From JALZAA01 sp035938395 (GTDB lineage: Bacteria; Actinomycetota; Acidimicrobiia; IMCC26256; JACDBD01), in the NCBI GenBank assembly GCA_035938395.1, contig DASZGY010000080.1, positions 4,358-68,357 of the forward strand: a stretch of 64,000 bases of DNA. Reading direction: 5' to 3'. A program made the position numbers and the translations under genes. Shown here piece by piece: positions 43,380 through 50,952 of this stretch (the stretch's first letter is position 1; the number at the start of each line of letters is the position of its first letter). The notes below the pieces were generated by a model that was not told the DNA's origin, made no database searches, and worked only from the letters and a program-made list of their open reading frames with translations.

Positions 43380-43871
43380 ATGGCGAGTCGCGAAGGCGCA
43401 GGACCGCTGCCGGTCGGAACCTGGGCCCCTGACTTCGAGCTTTCCTCGGGTCCCGATCAGACGGTCTCGCTCGTCGAGCTCCGGGGTCGGCCCGTGATCC
43501 TCGCCTTCTATCCGGCCGACTGGAGCCCGGTCTGCTCGGACCAGCTGGCTCTCTACCAAGCGGTGCTCCCCGAGTTCCAGCAATTCGACGCTGAACTCCT
43601 GGGTATCTCTGTCGACGGGATCTGGTGTCACGTCGCCTTCGCACGGGACCGGAACCTGTCGTTCCGTCTGCTGGCCGACTTTGAGCCCAAAGGTGACGTG
43701 GCTCGGGCTTATCACGCCTATCGAGCGGCGGACGGTACGAGCGAGCGGGCACTGTACGTGATCGATGCCGACGGCATCGTGCGCTGGAGCTACGTCTCAC
43801 CCGTGGACGTCAACCCGGGCGCGGACGGGATCCTGCGCGCGCTGGAAAGCATCGAGAAGGAGAGTGCCTGA
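43380..43871 (+). CDS. peroxiredoxin (AhpC/TSA, AhpE/BCP-like)
   Basis: A 163-residue thiol peroxidase. The peroxidatic cysteine sits in YPADWSPVCSDQLALYQ, with the Pro, Ser and Cys of the PxxxT/SxxC motif. A second cysteine occurs at SVDGIWCHVAF, where a resolving cysteine may form. The ALYVIDADGIVRWSYVSP end is family-typical. It reduces hydroperoxides using a thiol partner, perhaps the DsbA-like protein encoded immediately after (stop TGA directly followed by ATG). The start fits a leaderless promoter. Confidence 0.9.
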   Translation: MASREGAGPLPVGTWAPDFELSSGPDQTVSLVELRGRPVILAFYPADWSPVCSDQLALYQAVLPEFQQFDAELLGISVDGIWCHVAFARDRNLSFRLLADFEPKGDVARAYHAYRAADGTSERALYVIDADGIVRWSYVSPVDVNPGADGILRALESIEKESA

Positions 43872-44426
43872 ATGAGCGCAACGCAGTGGGAGGCCGTCCT
43901 CACCTCGCCGGTCACCGAAGGCCGGGACCACATCCAGGGGCCGGCAGACGCGCCGCTGACACTCGTCGAGTACGGCGACTACGAGTGTCCCTACTGCGGC
44001 GCCGCGTACCCCATCGTCAAGGAGGTTCAGGCCCGGATGGGAGATCAGCTCCGATTCGTGTTCCGCAACTTCCCGATCAGCACCTCGCATCCGCATGCCG
44101 AACACGCCGCCGAGGCCGCCGAAGCGGCGAGCGCCCAGAGCCGCTTCTGGCCCATGCATGACATGCTCTTCGAGAACCAGCAGCGCCTCGGAGACCAAGA
44201 CCTTCACGCGTACGCCGAGCGGCTCGGACTCGACCTCGAGCAGTTCGATCACGAGCTCGCCGAGCACGTTCACGCGGAGAGGGTCCACGATGACTTCCTG
44301 AGTGGCGTGCGCAGCGGCGTCAATGGCACCCCGAGCTTCTACATCAACGGAGCCCGGCACGACGGGTCATTCGACACTGAGACGTTGCTCGCCGCTCTGC
44401 AACGGGCGACAGCATCGGACCGATAG
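43872..44426 (+). CDS. DsbA-family thioredoxin-domain protein
   Basis: A 184-residue protein with the active site Cys39-Pro-Tyr-Cys42 in YGDYECPYCGAAYP and a helical insertion, as in DsbA and FrnE-like enzymes. The cis-Pro motif GVNGTPSFYING is intact. There is no signal peptide, so it should be cytoplasmic. Its ATG directly follows the peroxiredoxin stop, so the two genes are translated together. A role as reductant for the peroxiredoxin is an inference. Confidence 0.9.
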   Translation: MSATQWEAVLTSPVTEGRDHIQGPADAPLTLVEYGDYECPYCGAAYPIVKEVQARMGDQLRFVFRNFPISTSHPHAEHAAEAAEAASAQSRFWPMHDMLFENQQRLGDQDLHAYAERLGLDLEQFDHELAEHVHAERVHDDFLSGVRSGVNGTPSFYINGARHDGSFDTETLLAALQRATASDR

Positions 44427-44448
44427 AACCAGCCCGACTGACCTGCAC

Positions 44449-45051
44449 CTAGTTCGGTCCGGCGAGGCGAACGAGGTTCACACCGGACAGCGGGCCGCCG
44501 ACCTGTTGCATGCCGCCCCCGGTTCTGAGCTCGCCGAGATCGATGACGAAGAAGCCCGCGTCCTGGAACAGGGGGATCACTTGGGACTTCGCATCGCTGT
44601 CGTCGCCGGAGAGAAACAGCACGCGCTGACCGCCAGCCTCGTGTGGATCTGAGCCGAGCAGCCCCGCGACGAGTGTGTTGGCCGCTTTGACCACAGGCGC
44701 GCCAACGAGGTCGGCGACGACCTCGCTCGACGTCCTCCCCTCGAGATCGCTGGGATCGAAATCGTTCGTGGCGTCGACCACGATCTGACCGTTCCATGCC
44801 AGTCCCTCGACGGCGTCGGGGACGCGGTCCCACGGCACCGCGATGACGACGATGTCGGCTGCCAACGCCTGGTCCACCGTCCCTGCCGATGCCCCCTCGC
44901 CGAGCTCCGAGACCACCGACGTCAGCGACTCAGGGCCGCGGCTGTTGGCGATCACGACCGAGCGGCCGGCGCGCAGCGCGGTCCGCGCCATCGCCTGCCC
45001 GAGCCGGCCGGCGCCGATGATCCCAACACGGTTGCGGTCCGCTGAGTCCAT
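44449..45051 (-). CDS. NADPH-dependent F420 reductase-like protein
   Basis: A 200-residue single-domain NAD(P)-binding protein. It opens with VGIIGAGRLGQAMARTA and has IANSRGPESL, whose Ser-Arg after the second strand is the NADP-phosphate binder of the F420:NADP oxidoreductase (Fno) family. Segments DIVVIAVPWDRV and VVKAANTL also fit. It could shuttle hydride between NADPH and F420, or be one of the related reductases of other substrates. Its start codon overlaps the stop of the glycosylase gene by one base (TGATG), so they form an operon. Confidence 0.83.
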   Translation of the reverse strand: MDSADRNRVGIIGAGRLGQAMARTALRAGRSVVIANSRGPESLTSVVSELGEGASAGTVDQALAADIVVIAVPWDRVPDAVEGLAWNGQIVVDATNDFDPSDLEGRTSSEVVADLVGAPVVKAANTLVAGLLGSDPHEAGGQRVLFLSGDDSDAKSQVIPLFQDAGFFVIDLGELRTGGGMQQVGGPLSGVNLVRLAGPN

Positions 45052-45698
45052 CAGGTTCCTCCGTCGTATTCGGACGCGAACAGGTAGCTCACCGCGAGGC
45101 TCCGATACGGCCGCCAGCGCTCGGCGAGCTGGACCATCTCCTCTTCGGTCGGAAGGTGGTCGAATCCGTAGAGCCGTTCAATCGCCCGCCGCAGTGCGAG
45201 GTCGCCGGGCAGGAAGACGTCGGGCCGATCGAGCGCCACGAGCAGGAACCCGTGCGCCGACCAGGGCCCGATGCCCGGGACTTCGGTCAGGGCAGCCTCG
45301 ACCTCGTCGTCCGTCATGCGCGACAGGGCCTCGTCGCTGAGGCGACCGTCGACGAACCGTTCCGCCAGCGCCCGTAGCGTCTCCCCCTTTCGGACAGAGA
45401 GGCCGCTGGCGCGAGCGACGTGCGGGTCCGCTGCGAGCAGCTCGGCCGCGGTCGGCAGTCGTCCTCCGAAGTGGTCCTCGAGACGGGACACGATCGTCCG
45501 CGTTGCCTGGACCGAGAGCTGTTGTCCGGCGACCTGGAAGATCAGCGTCCCGAAGGCATCGAGGGGCGGAAGCTCGTCGAGCCAGGCCCGCGGACGGAAG
45601 TCGGGCCGCGCATCGATCAGCCGCCGCAGCACGGGGTCCGCGTTCCGGAGAAACGCCCGCGCCTTCGGATCGGCGACCGCTGCTCCGGTGGAGGTCAT
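45051..45698 (-). CDS. DNA-3-methyladenine glycosylase II (AlkA-type HhH-GPD)
   Basis: A 215-residue helix-hairpin-helix base-excision glycosylase. The hairpin is LTEVPGIGPWSAHGFLLVAL and the catalytic Asp is in LPGDLALRRA. TLIFQVAGQQLSVQATRTI matches AlkA. It removes alkylated bases from DNA. Compared with E. coli AlkA it lacks the N-terminal TBP-like domain, as do many short bacterial relatives. The ATG at 45698 overlaps the terminal TGA of a decayed hydrolase fragment (ATGA), so it once may have been coupled to that gene. Confidence 0.92.
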   Translation of the reverse strand: MTSTGAAVADPKARAFLRNADPVLRRLIDARPDFRPRAWLDELPPLDAFGTLIFQVAGQQLSVQATRTIVSRLEDHFGGRLPTAAELLAADPHVARASGLSVRKGETLRALAERFVDGRLSDEALSRMTDDEVEAALTEVPGIGPWSAHGFLLVALDRPDVFLPGDLALRRAIERLYGFDHLPTEEEMVQLAERWRPYRSLAVSYLFASEYDGGT

Positions 45699-45889
45699 TC
45701 CTGGAGCGGGCCTTCGGTCAGCGCGATCTCGACGATTCCGGGCACCGTCTCCGGGCGCGCGTCGACGACGGGAGAGGCCTCGTAGCCCTCGCGGACGGCG
45801 TCGAGCGCAGGAAAGGCCATGCAGATCTCCGTCCACAGGGCACAGAGGATGAGCTTTCACCGGCCGCTCGCGCGAACGGCCCGGAGGAG
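45695..45889 (-). pseudogene. remnant of a YcaC-like isochorismatase-family hydrolase
   Basis: Read on the minus strand, the fragment gives LLRAVRASGR, then a TGA stop (45859-45857), then KLILCALWTEICMAFPALDA and REGYEASPVVDA, ending at a TGA at 45695. This is clearly homologous to the intact YcaC-like gene at 50128 (EATGRKKLIM, ALWTEICLTFPTLDA, YPVVDA), including the catalytic Cys. The N-terminal two-thirds is missing, there is an in-frame stop, and the end departs from the family after PVVDA. It explains the gap between the glycosylase and oxidoreductase genes; bases 45890-46001 show nothing recognisable. Confidence 0.75.
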
Positions 45890-46001
45890 TCACTGTAAGG
45901 GCGACCCACGGACTTGTCACGGGCTTGGACTGCGCTCCCGGCCGGCACAGGACGGAAACGGCCGCCCGGGTCACGAACAAACGCGCGTCGCGGGTTCTGA
46001 T

Positions 46002-46946
46002 TCACAACGTGATGACCGTCTTGCCGCCCTGGTGAGTGCCTCCGCCGCTCATCGCAGCAGGTACGTCGTCCAGCTTGATGGTGGTGATGGGTGGTACGGC
46101 AATGCGGCCGGCGGCGACGGCGTCGGCGACCTGTCCGAGCACCTCGGGCGAGCACTGATATGCGAAATTGACTCCGGTGACGCCCCGCGCGGACAGTTCC
46201 TCCGTGTCGGCGACGTATCGGGTCGTGACCGCGCTCCCGCCGGAACGGATGAGGGAGGAAAGCGCCGCAAACTCGTCCGCGTCGCTGGCGACGTCGATGA
46301 GCACATCGATCCCGTCGGGATGCGCACGTCGAACGGTGTCGGTGACTGACACCGCGGAGTAGTCGATCATCTCGTCAGCGCCGTAGCTGCGCATGCGGTC
46401 GGTCTCGCTGCCGCGCGCGTCGGCGATGACCTGCGCGTCGGCGCTCACGGCGAACTGCGTGGCGAACGAGCCGACGCCACCACCAGCACCCACGATGAGC
46501 GCGGTCTTGTCCGATAGCGGCTCGAGAGACGTCACCATCTTGAGAGCCGTACCACCGGGCGTCGGCAAGGTTGCCGCGACCGCGGCGTCGAAACCGTTCG
46601 GCAGCTTCGCCAGTGGCGCGTCTTCGGTCACCGCCACGTACTCGGCGTACGTGCCGGTCGATCCGAGCGGCGGGATCAGCAACTGGCCGAAGACCTCGTC
46701 GGCCGGAGCGAACTTCGCCGTTCCCTCGCCCACGGATTCGACCACGCCCGCGAAATCGGCGCCGAGCACGAGCGGAAAGGTGCCGGGCACCCGATCTTTC
46801 CAGACGCCGTCGGAGATCTGGCGGTCACCGGGGTTCATACCCGCGGTCCGGACCTTGATCAGGATCTCACGCGGCCCTGGCTGCGGCTTGGGAAGTTCGA
46901 CCAAGGCTGGACTGGCTCCGTATTCGTTCACTGCGATCGCATGCAT
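46002..46946 (-). CDS. NADP-dependent zinc-less alcohol dehydrogenase/quinone oxidoreductase (MDR)
   Basis: A 314-residue medium-chain reductase. The GroES-like N-terminal half has AGMNPGDRQISDGVW and FPLVLGADFAGVVESVG, and the Rossmann part has ALIVGAGGGVGSFATQFA. No zinc-ligand cysteines are seen, so it is the quinone-reductase (QOR) type, reducing quinones or enones with NADPH. An AAGGAGG ribosome site precedes the ATG. The gene is divergent from the LAL regulator, and its upstream region carries the 21-base element also found before the YcaC-like hydrolase gene. Confidence 0.9.
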   Translation of the reverse strand: MHAIAVNEYGASPALVELPKPQPGPREILIKVRTAGMNPGDRQISDGVWKDRVPGTFPLVLGADFAGVVESVGEGTAKFAPADEVFGQLLIPPLGSTGTYAEYVAVTEDAPLAKLPNGFDAAVAATLPTPGGTALKMVTSLEPLSDKTALIVGAGGGVGSFATQFAVSADAQVIADARGSETDRMRSYGADEMIDYSAVSVTDTVRRAHPDGIDVLIDVASDADEFAALSSLIRSGGSAVTTRYVADTEELSARGVTGVNFAYQCSPEVLGQVADAVAAGRIAVPPITTIKLDDVPAAMSGGGTHQGGKTVITL

Positions 46947-47047
46947 TGCAACCTCCTTGTGGGTGTGCGGGCCGCCGATCTGTCAGTGACCGATGCCATG
47001 GTGCGTTTCCTTCGAGGATGGGTTGGCCCTTGCTGCCGAGGGAGATC

Positions 47048-47090
47048 GTCCGAGTTTTCGCTCGTGTTGGCATCCAAGGAATCCACAGTC
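47048..47090 (-). promoter_or_regulatory. shared two-block regulatory element, copy 1 (upstream of the MDR gene)
   Basis: Read on the minus strand, block 1 (47090-47070, 21 bases, beginning GACTGTGGATTCC and ending TTGGATGC) is identical to 50044-50064. Block 2 (47059-47048, GAAAACTCGGAC) lies ten bases further and matches the corresponding block of copy 2 in 10 of 12 bases. Copy 1 lies about 100-145 bases before the MDR start codon and in the divergent region of the LAL regulator gene. Confidence 0.7.
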
Positions 47091-47176
47091 GCGACAACGC
47101 GCTTCTCATCGAACTCGACGTCCGCGTGGCGAATCGACTGTGCACAACGGCCACAGGGAATTGCCGCCGGTCGGAC

Positions 47177-47182
47177 TACCGT
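47177..47182 (+). promoter_or_regulatory. putative -10 element (TACCGT), leaderless type, of the LAL gene
   Basis: TACCGT ends 8 bases before the GTG at 47191. No Shine-Dalgarno sequence is seen before this GTG. Confidence 0.4.
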
Positions 47183-47190
47183 ACCGATGC

Positions 47191-49950
47191 GTGGACCTGG
47201 TCGGTAACGCTCGGCCCGCCCTCCTCGGTCGAGAGATGGAGCGCGCCACGCTCGATGAGCTGCTCGACGATGCGCGTAATGGCCGGGGCGAGGCAATCGT
47301 CGTCTACGGCGAGCCCGGCATCGGCAAGACCGCGCTCTTGGAGTACATGATCGCGAGCGCGGGCGACTTCAAGGCGTTGCGCACCGTCGGCAACGAGGCC
47401 GAACGCGAGCTTCCATTCGCGGCGTTGCAGCAGCTTTGCGCGCCTGGTCTCACGGAGTTGTCGCAACTGCCCGAGCCGCAGCGCGAAGCGCTCAGCGTCA
47501 CGTTCGGGCTTGTGTCCGGCGCACCGCCCGATCGCCTGCTCCTGAGCCTGGCCGTGCTGAGCTTGTTGTCGCAGCTCGCCGGCGAGCAACCTCTCCTGTG
47601 CGCTGTCGACGACACGCAGTGGCTCGACCGGGAATCCGCACAGGCGTTGGCCTTCGTCTCCCGGCGGCTGGCAACCGAGCCGATTGCGTTCGCGTTCGGA
47701 AGTCGAACGATCACTGATGAGATTCGCGGGCTGCGGACAATCGAGGTCGCTGAATTAGACCGTGCCGCTTCGTTCGCGCTGCTTCGCTCGGTGCTTCCTG
47801 ATCGCGTGGACGACACCGTGCTGGAGCGCGTCGTCGCTGAGGCGCGCGGGAACCCACTCGCCTTGCTCGAGCTGCCGCGGGGCTTGGCCTCGGGGAAGCT
47901 CTACGGAGGATTCGCGCTTCCCGTCTCCGTTCCGATGGCTGACCGTCTCGAGGAGAGCTTCCGCAGACGACTCGCCGGTCTGCCATCGCTATCCCGTCGC
48001 CTTCTGCTCGTCTCGGCGGCCGAACCGACGGGCGATCCCGCGCTTGTGTGGCGCGCGGCTGCGCAAGTCGGTGTCACCAGTTCCGCGGCAGAAGCGGTTG
48101 CAAATGAAGGCCTCCTGGACATGAACACGAAGGTCACATTCCGGCACCCGCTTGTACGGTCCGCTATCTACCATGCGGCGACACCCGAGGAACAACGCGA
48201 CGCGCATCGCGCGCTTGCGGCGGCCACGGATCCTGCACTCGACCCCGACCGCCGCGCTTGGCACCTCGCGCAGGCCGCGTCACATCCCGACGACGATGTC
48301 GCTGCAGAGTTGGAGCGCTCGGCCGGGCGTGCGCAAGCACGCGGCGGTTTGGCCGCGGCGGCCGCGTTCTTGGCGCGGTCCACCGAGTTGACCGTGGAGC
48401 CGGCGCTGCGCGCAAGCCGGGCGCTTGTCGCCGCGGAAGCGAAACGCCAGGCCGGAGCACTCGACGACGCACTGGCGCTGGCCGCGATCGCTGAGCGCGG
48501 GCCGTTGGACGACTCGCAGCGAGCGCAGCTCGACGTTCTTCGCGCTCGCGTTTCGTTCGGATCAGACCGTGGAAGTGATGCGCCGACATTATTGCTGGGG
48601 GCCGCGCAACGACTGGAGCCGATCGACCCGAGCGAGGCGCGCAACACGTACCTCGACGCGATCACGGCCGCGCTTTTTGCCAGCAAGCTCGCGGGGAAAA
48701 GCAACGCTCGTGAGGTCGCGAAGCTCGCGCTGGCAGCGCCGCGTCGTGCAGGAACTCCGCGCGCCGTCGACGACCTGCTCGACGGCCTGGCGCTGATGAT
48801 CACCAAAGGGCCAACGACCGGCACGCCGGTCTTACAACAGGCAGTGGACGCGTTCTGCGGTTTCGACGTCAGCGACGAAGAACGCCTGCGTTGGTCGTGG
48901 CTCGCCGGTCGAATGGCCGGGTTCATCTGGGACTACAACAGCTGGGACGTGCTCACCGCGAGCCAGGTCCAGCTCGCTCGCGACGCCGGGGCCCTGTCTG
49001 TCCTGCCCCTCACCTTGAGTATCCGCGCCTCCGTGCATCTCTTCGCCGGCGAGCTCGACGTCGCGGCGTCGCTGGTCGATCGCGTCGAAGCCATTGCGGA
49101 TGCGACCGACACTCGCACGGCCCCATACGCGGCGATCACGGTCGCGGCGTTCCGCGGTCGGGAGGTCGACGCGCGGGAGCTGATCGACACGAGCGCGAAA
49201 GAGTTCGTGTCAAGGGGCGAGGGTATGGGTCTCACCGTCACGCAATGGGCCGGTGCCGTGTTGTACAACGGACTCGCGCGCTATAACGACGCGTTCTCCG
49301 CAGCAGAGGCAGCACTCGAGGACCCCGACGACCTCGGGTTCTGGCCACTGGCGACGGTCGAATTCGTCGAGGCGGCGAGTCGGTCCGGACGCGCCGAGGC
49401 TGCGCGGCCGGCCCTCGACCGCCTCGAGGCAGCGACCTCGGCAAGTGGCGCGCCCTGGGGCGAGGCGATCGCCGCTCGATCGCGCGCGCTCCTGAGCGAA
49501 GGCGATGCCGCGGAGAGCCAATATCGCGACGCAATTGATCGTTTGACTCCTACGGTATTGCGCCTTGACCTCGCCCGTACTCATCTGGTGTATGGCGAGT
49601 GGCTGCGCCGCGTTCGTCGCAACGTCGACGCCCGCGAGCAGCTGCGTAGCGCGCACGGGCTCTTCAGCGACTTCGGCATGGCAGCCTTCGCGGAACGAGC
49701 ACGTGTCGAGCTGCGCGCAACCGGCGAGCACGCGCGTACACGCTCCGTTGAGACAAGCAACCAGCTCACGCCACAAGAGGGACAAATCGCGCAGCTCGTC
49801 GCCGATGGTGCGACGAACAAAGAGATTGCAACCCAGCTGTTCATTACGCCGCGCACCGTCGAATACCACCTACGCAAAGTCTTTCGCAAGGTCGGCGTGA
49901 GGTCCCGAACGCAGCTGGCCCGCCACGTCCTGGAGTCGAAGTCGCGGTGA
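47191..49950 (+). CDS. LuxR-family ATPase regulator (LAL/MalT-like)
   Basis: A 919-residue transcription regulator of the large ATP-binding LuxR class. Walker A GEPGIGKT is at residues 40-47, following LLGREMERATLDELL, and LLCAVDDTQWLDRES is the Walker B region. The middle (about 350-830) is an alpha-helical, TPR-like repeat that usually binds inducer or partner proteins. The C-terminal helix-turn-helix (about 855-915) reads LTPQEGQIAQLVADG and TNKEIATQLFITPRTVEYHL. Such proteins commonly activate neighbouring catabolic or biosynthetic operons after inducer and ATP binding. Both flanking transcription units carry the shared 21-base element, so they are likely targets. The GTG at 47191 begins the usual family opening. 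Confidence 0.92.
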   Translation: MDLVGNARPALLGREMERATLDELLDDARNGRGEAIVVYGEPGIGKTALLEYMIASAGDFKALRTVGNEAERELPFAALQQLCAPGLTELSQLPEPQREALSVTFGLVSGAPPDRLLLSLAVLSLLSQLAGEQPLLCAVDDTQWLDRESAQALAFVSRRLATEPIAFAFGSRTITDEIRGLRTIEVAELDRAASFALLRSVLPDRVDDTVLERVVAEARGNPLALLELPRGLASGKLYGGFALPVSVPMADRLEESFRRRLAGLPSLSRRLLLVSAAEPTGDPALVWRAAAQVGVTSSAAEAVANEGLLDMNTKVTFRHPLVRSAIYHAATPEEQRDAHRALAAATDPALDPDRRAWHLAQAASHPDDDVAAELERSAGRAQARGGLAAAAAFLARSTELTVEPALRASRALVAAEAKRQAGALDDALALAAIAERGPLDDSQRAQLDVLRARVSFGSDRGSDAPTLLLGAAQRLEPIDPSEARNTYLDAITAALFASKLAGKSNAREVAKLALAAPRRAGTPRAVDDLLDGLALMITKGPTTGTPVLQQAVDAFCGFDVSDEERLRWSWLAGRMAGFIWDYNSWDVLTASQVQLARDAGALSVLPLTLSIRASVHLFAGELDVAASLVDRVEAIADATDTRTAPYAAITVAAFRGREVDARELIDTSAKEFVSRGEGMGLTVTQWAGAVLYNGLARYNDAFSAAEAALEDPDDLGFWPLATVEFVEAASRSGRAEAARPALDRLEAATSASGAPWGEAIAARSRALLSEGDAAESQYRDAIDRLTPTVLRLDLARTHLVYGEWLRRVRRNVDAREQLRSAHGLFSDFGMAAFAERARVELRATGEHARTRSVETSNQLTPQEGQIAQLVADGATNKEIATQLFITPRTVEYHLRKVFRKVGVRSRTQLARHVLESKSR

Positions 49951-50043
49951 TCGCCGGCGGGCGGCGTAGGACGTCAACAGCGTTCTGATCGTCGAACGCG
50001 CGGTCAGACCAGTCTCACGCGCCGACTCGCCCTGTAGCTCCTG

Positions 50044-50086
50044 GACTGTGGATTCCTTGGATGCGACCGGTGAGGAAAACGCGCAC
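50044..50086 (+). promoter_or_regulatory. shared two-block regulatory element, copy 2 (upstream of the YcaC-like gene)
   Basis: Block 1 at 50044-50064 is a perfect 21-base match to the reverse complement of 47070-47090, and contains TGGAT twice, nine bases apart. Block 2, GAAAACGCGCAC at 50075-50086, lies at the same offset of ten bases. It ends 41 bases before the ATG at 50128. Relative to its downstream gene it has the same orientation as copy 1. Confidence 0.72.
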
Positions 50087-50127
50087 CCTGGTCGAGCACA
50101 TCGCAATCCGTCCACTGGAGAATGCAG

Positions 50128-50742
50128 ATGACGAGCGAGCCCATGCGCGATCCGGTAACCGACCACCTACTTACTCCGCGGAATGCCGCACTGGTCGTCA
50201 TCGACTACCAGCCCGATCAGATGCAGGTGATGACCTCGATGGATCGAGAGGTGTTGGTAGACAACATGGTGTCGGTCGCGCGCCTCGCCTCGACGTACGA
50301 CCTCCCGGTCGTCCTGTCGACGGTCAACGCCGCGAACGGACAGGGGAACACGCTGCCCGAGATCAAGGCCGCGCTGCCGGACACGCCCGAAATCGACCGC
50401 ACGACGATGAACGCCTGGGAGGACATCGAGTTCCGACAGGCCGTCGAAGCGACCGGCCGCAAGAAGCTCATCATGACCGCGCTATGGACCGAGATCTGTC
50501 TCACGTTCCCGACGCTCGATGCGTTGCGTGACGGGTTCGAGATCTACCCGGTCGTTGACGCCGTCGGCGGGACGTCGCCCGAGGCGCACCGCGCCGGCCT
50601 CGAACGCATCGCGCAGGCCGGAGCACTACCGATCAGCTGGGTCGGACTCGCCGGCGAGCTGCAGCGCGACTGGGCGCGCGCGGACACCGTCGGCGAGCTC
50701 GTCGACATCGTGCTGACGACCCGCCTCCTCGCGGCCGCTTGA
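50128..50742 (+). CDS. YcaC-like isochorismatase-family cysteine hydrolase
   Basis: A 204-residue hydrolase of the isochorismatase fold. The acidic residue is Asp26 in ALVVIDYQPD and the nucleophile is Cys124 in ALWTEICLTFP, with the MNAWEDIEF and ATGRKKLIM segments in between; these place it with the YcaC/nicotinamidase-like group. The substrate is unknown, probably an amide or N-carbamoyl compound. Of two in-frame ATGs, 50128 is preferred since GGAG lies seven bases upstream (50122 is too close). It is preceded by copy 2 of the shared element. A decayed relative lies at 45695-45889. Confidence 0.9.
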   Translation: MTSEPMRDPVTDHLLTPRNAALVVIDYQPDQMQVMTSMDREVLVDNMVSVARLASTYDLPVVLSTVNAANGQGNTLPEIKAALPDTPEIDRTTMNAWEDIEFRQAVEATGRKKLIMTALWTEICLTFPTLDALRDGFEIYPVVDAVGGTSPEAHRAGLERIAQAGALPISWVGLAGELQRDWARADTVGELVDIVLTTRLLAAA

Positions 50743-50761
50743 GCACGCAGGAATCGGAGCC

Positions 50762-50800
50762 ATGGAGCTGAACGTGAACGGCTCAATCGTGCACGCCGAT
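50762..50800 (+). pseudogene. possible N-terminal remnant of a 2Fe-2S subunit gene
   Basis: After a CGGAG ribosome site the frame begins MELNVNGSIVHAD, which resembles the first residues of molybdenum hydroxylase (xanthine/aldehyde dehydrogenase) 2Fe-2S subunits. No cysteine cluster follows and the frame becomes unrelated in sequence. It sits 19 bases after the hydrolase stop. The match is only 13 residues long, so this is a weak call. Confidence 0.25.
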
Positions 50801-50952
50801 GGCGGGCACACGACGACGTTCACCGGCAACCGAATCGGTCGGCTGTCACACCGCAAGTCCGGACGATTCAGGCCGAAGCCGGCGACGAACCCTTCGAGGT
50901 CTGAGCTCGTCGCCTTCGTGGTCTCTCGACAAGCGACGCTTGGAGGATCGGC

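Noticed and set aside
47070..50064. The 21-base inverted repeats as terminal repeats of a transposon carrying the LAL gene
   Set aside because: No target-site duplication or transposase is present, and similarity continues outward (the GAAAAC block), which fits shared promoters better.
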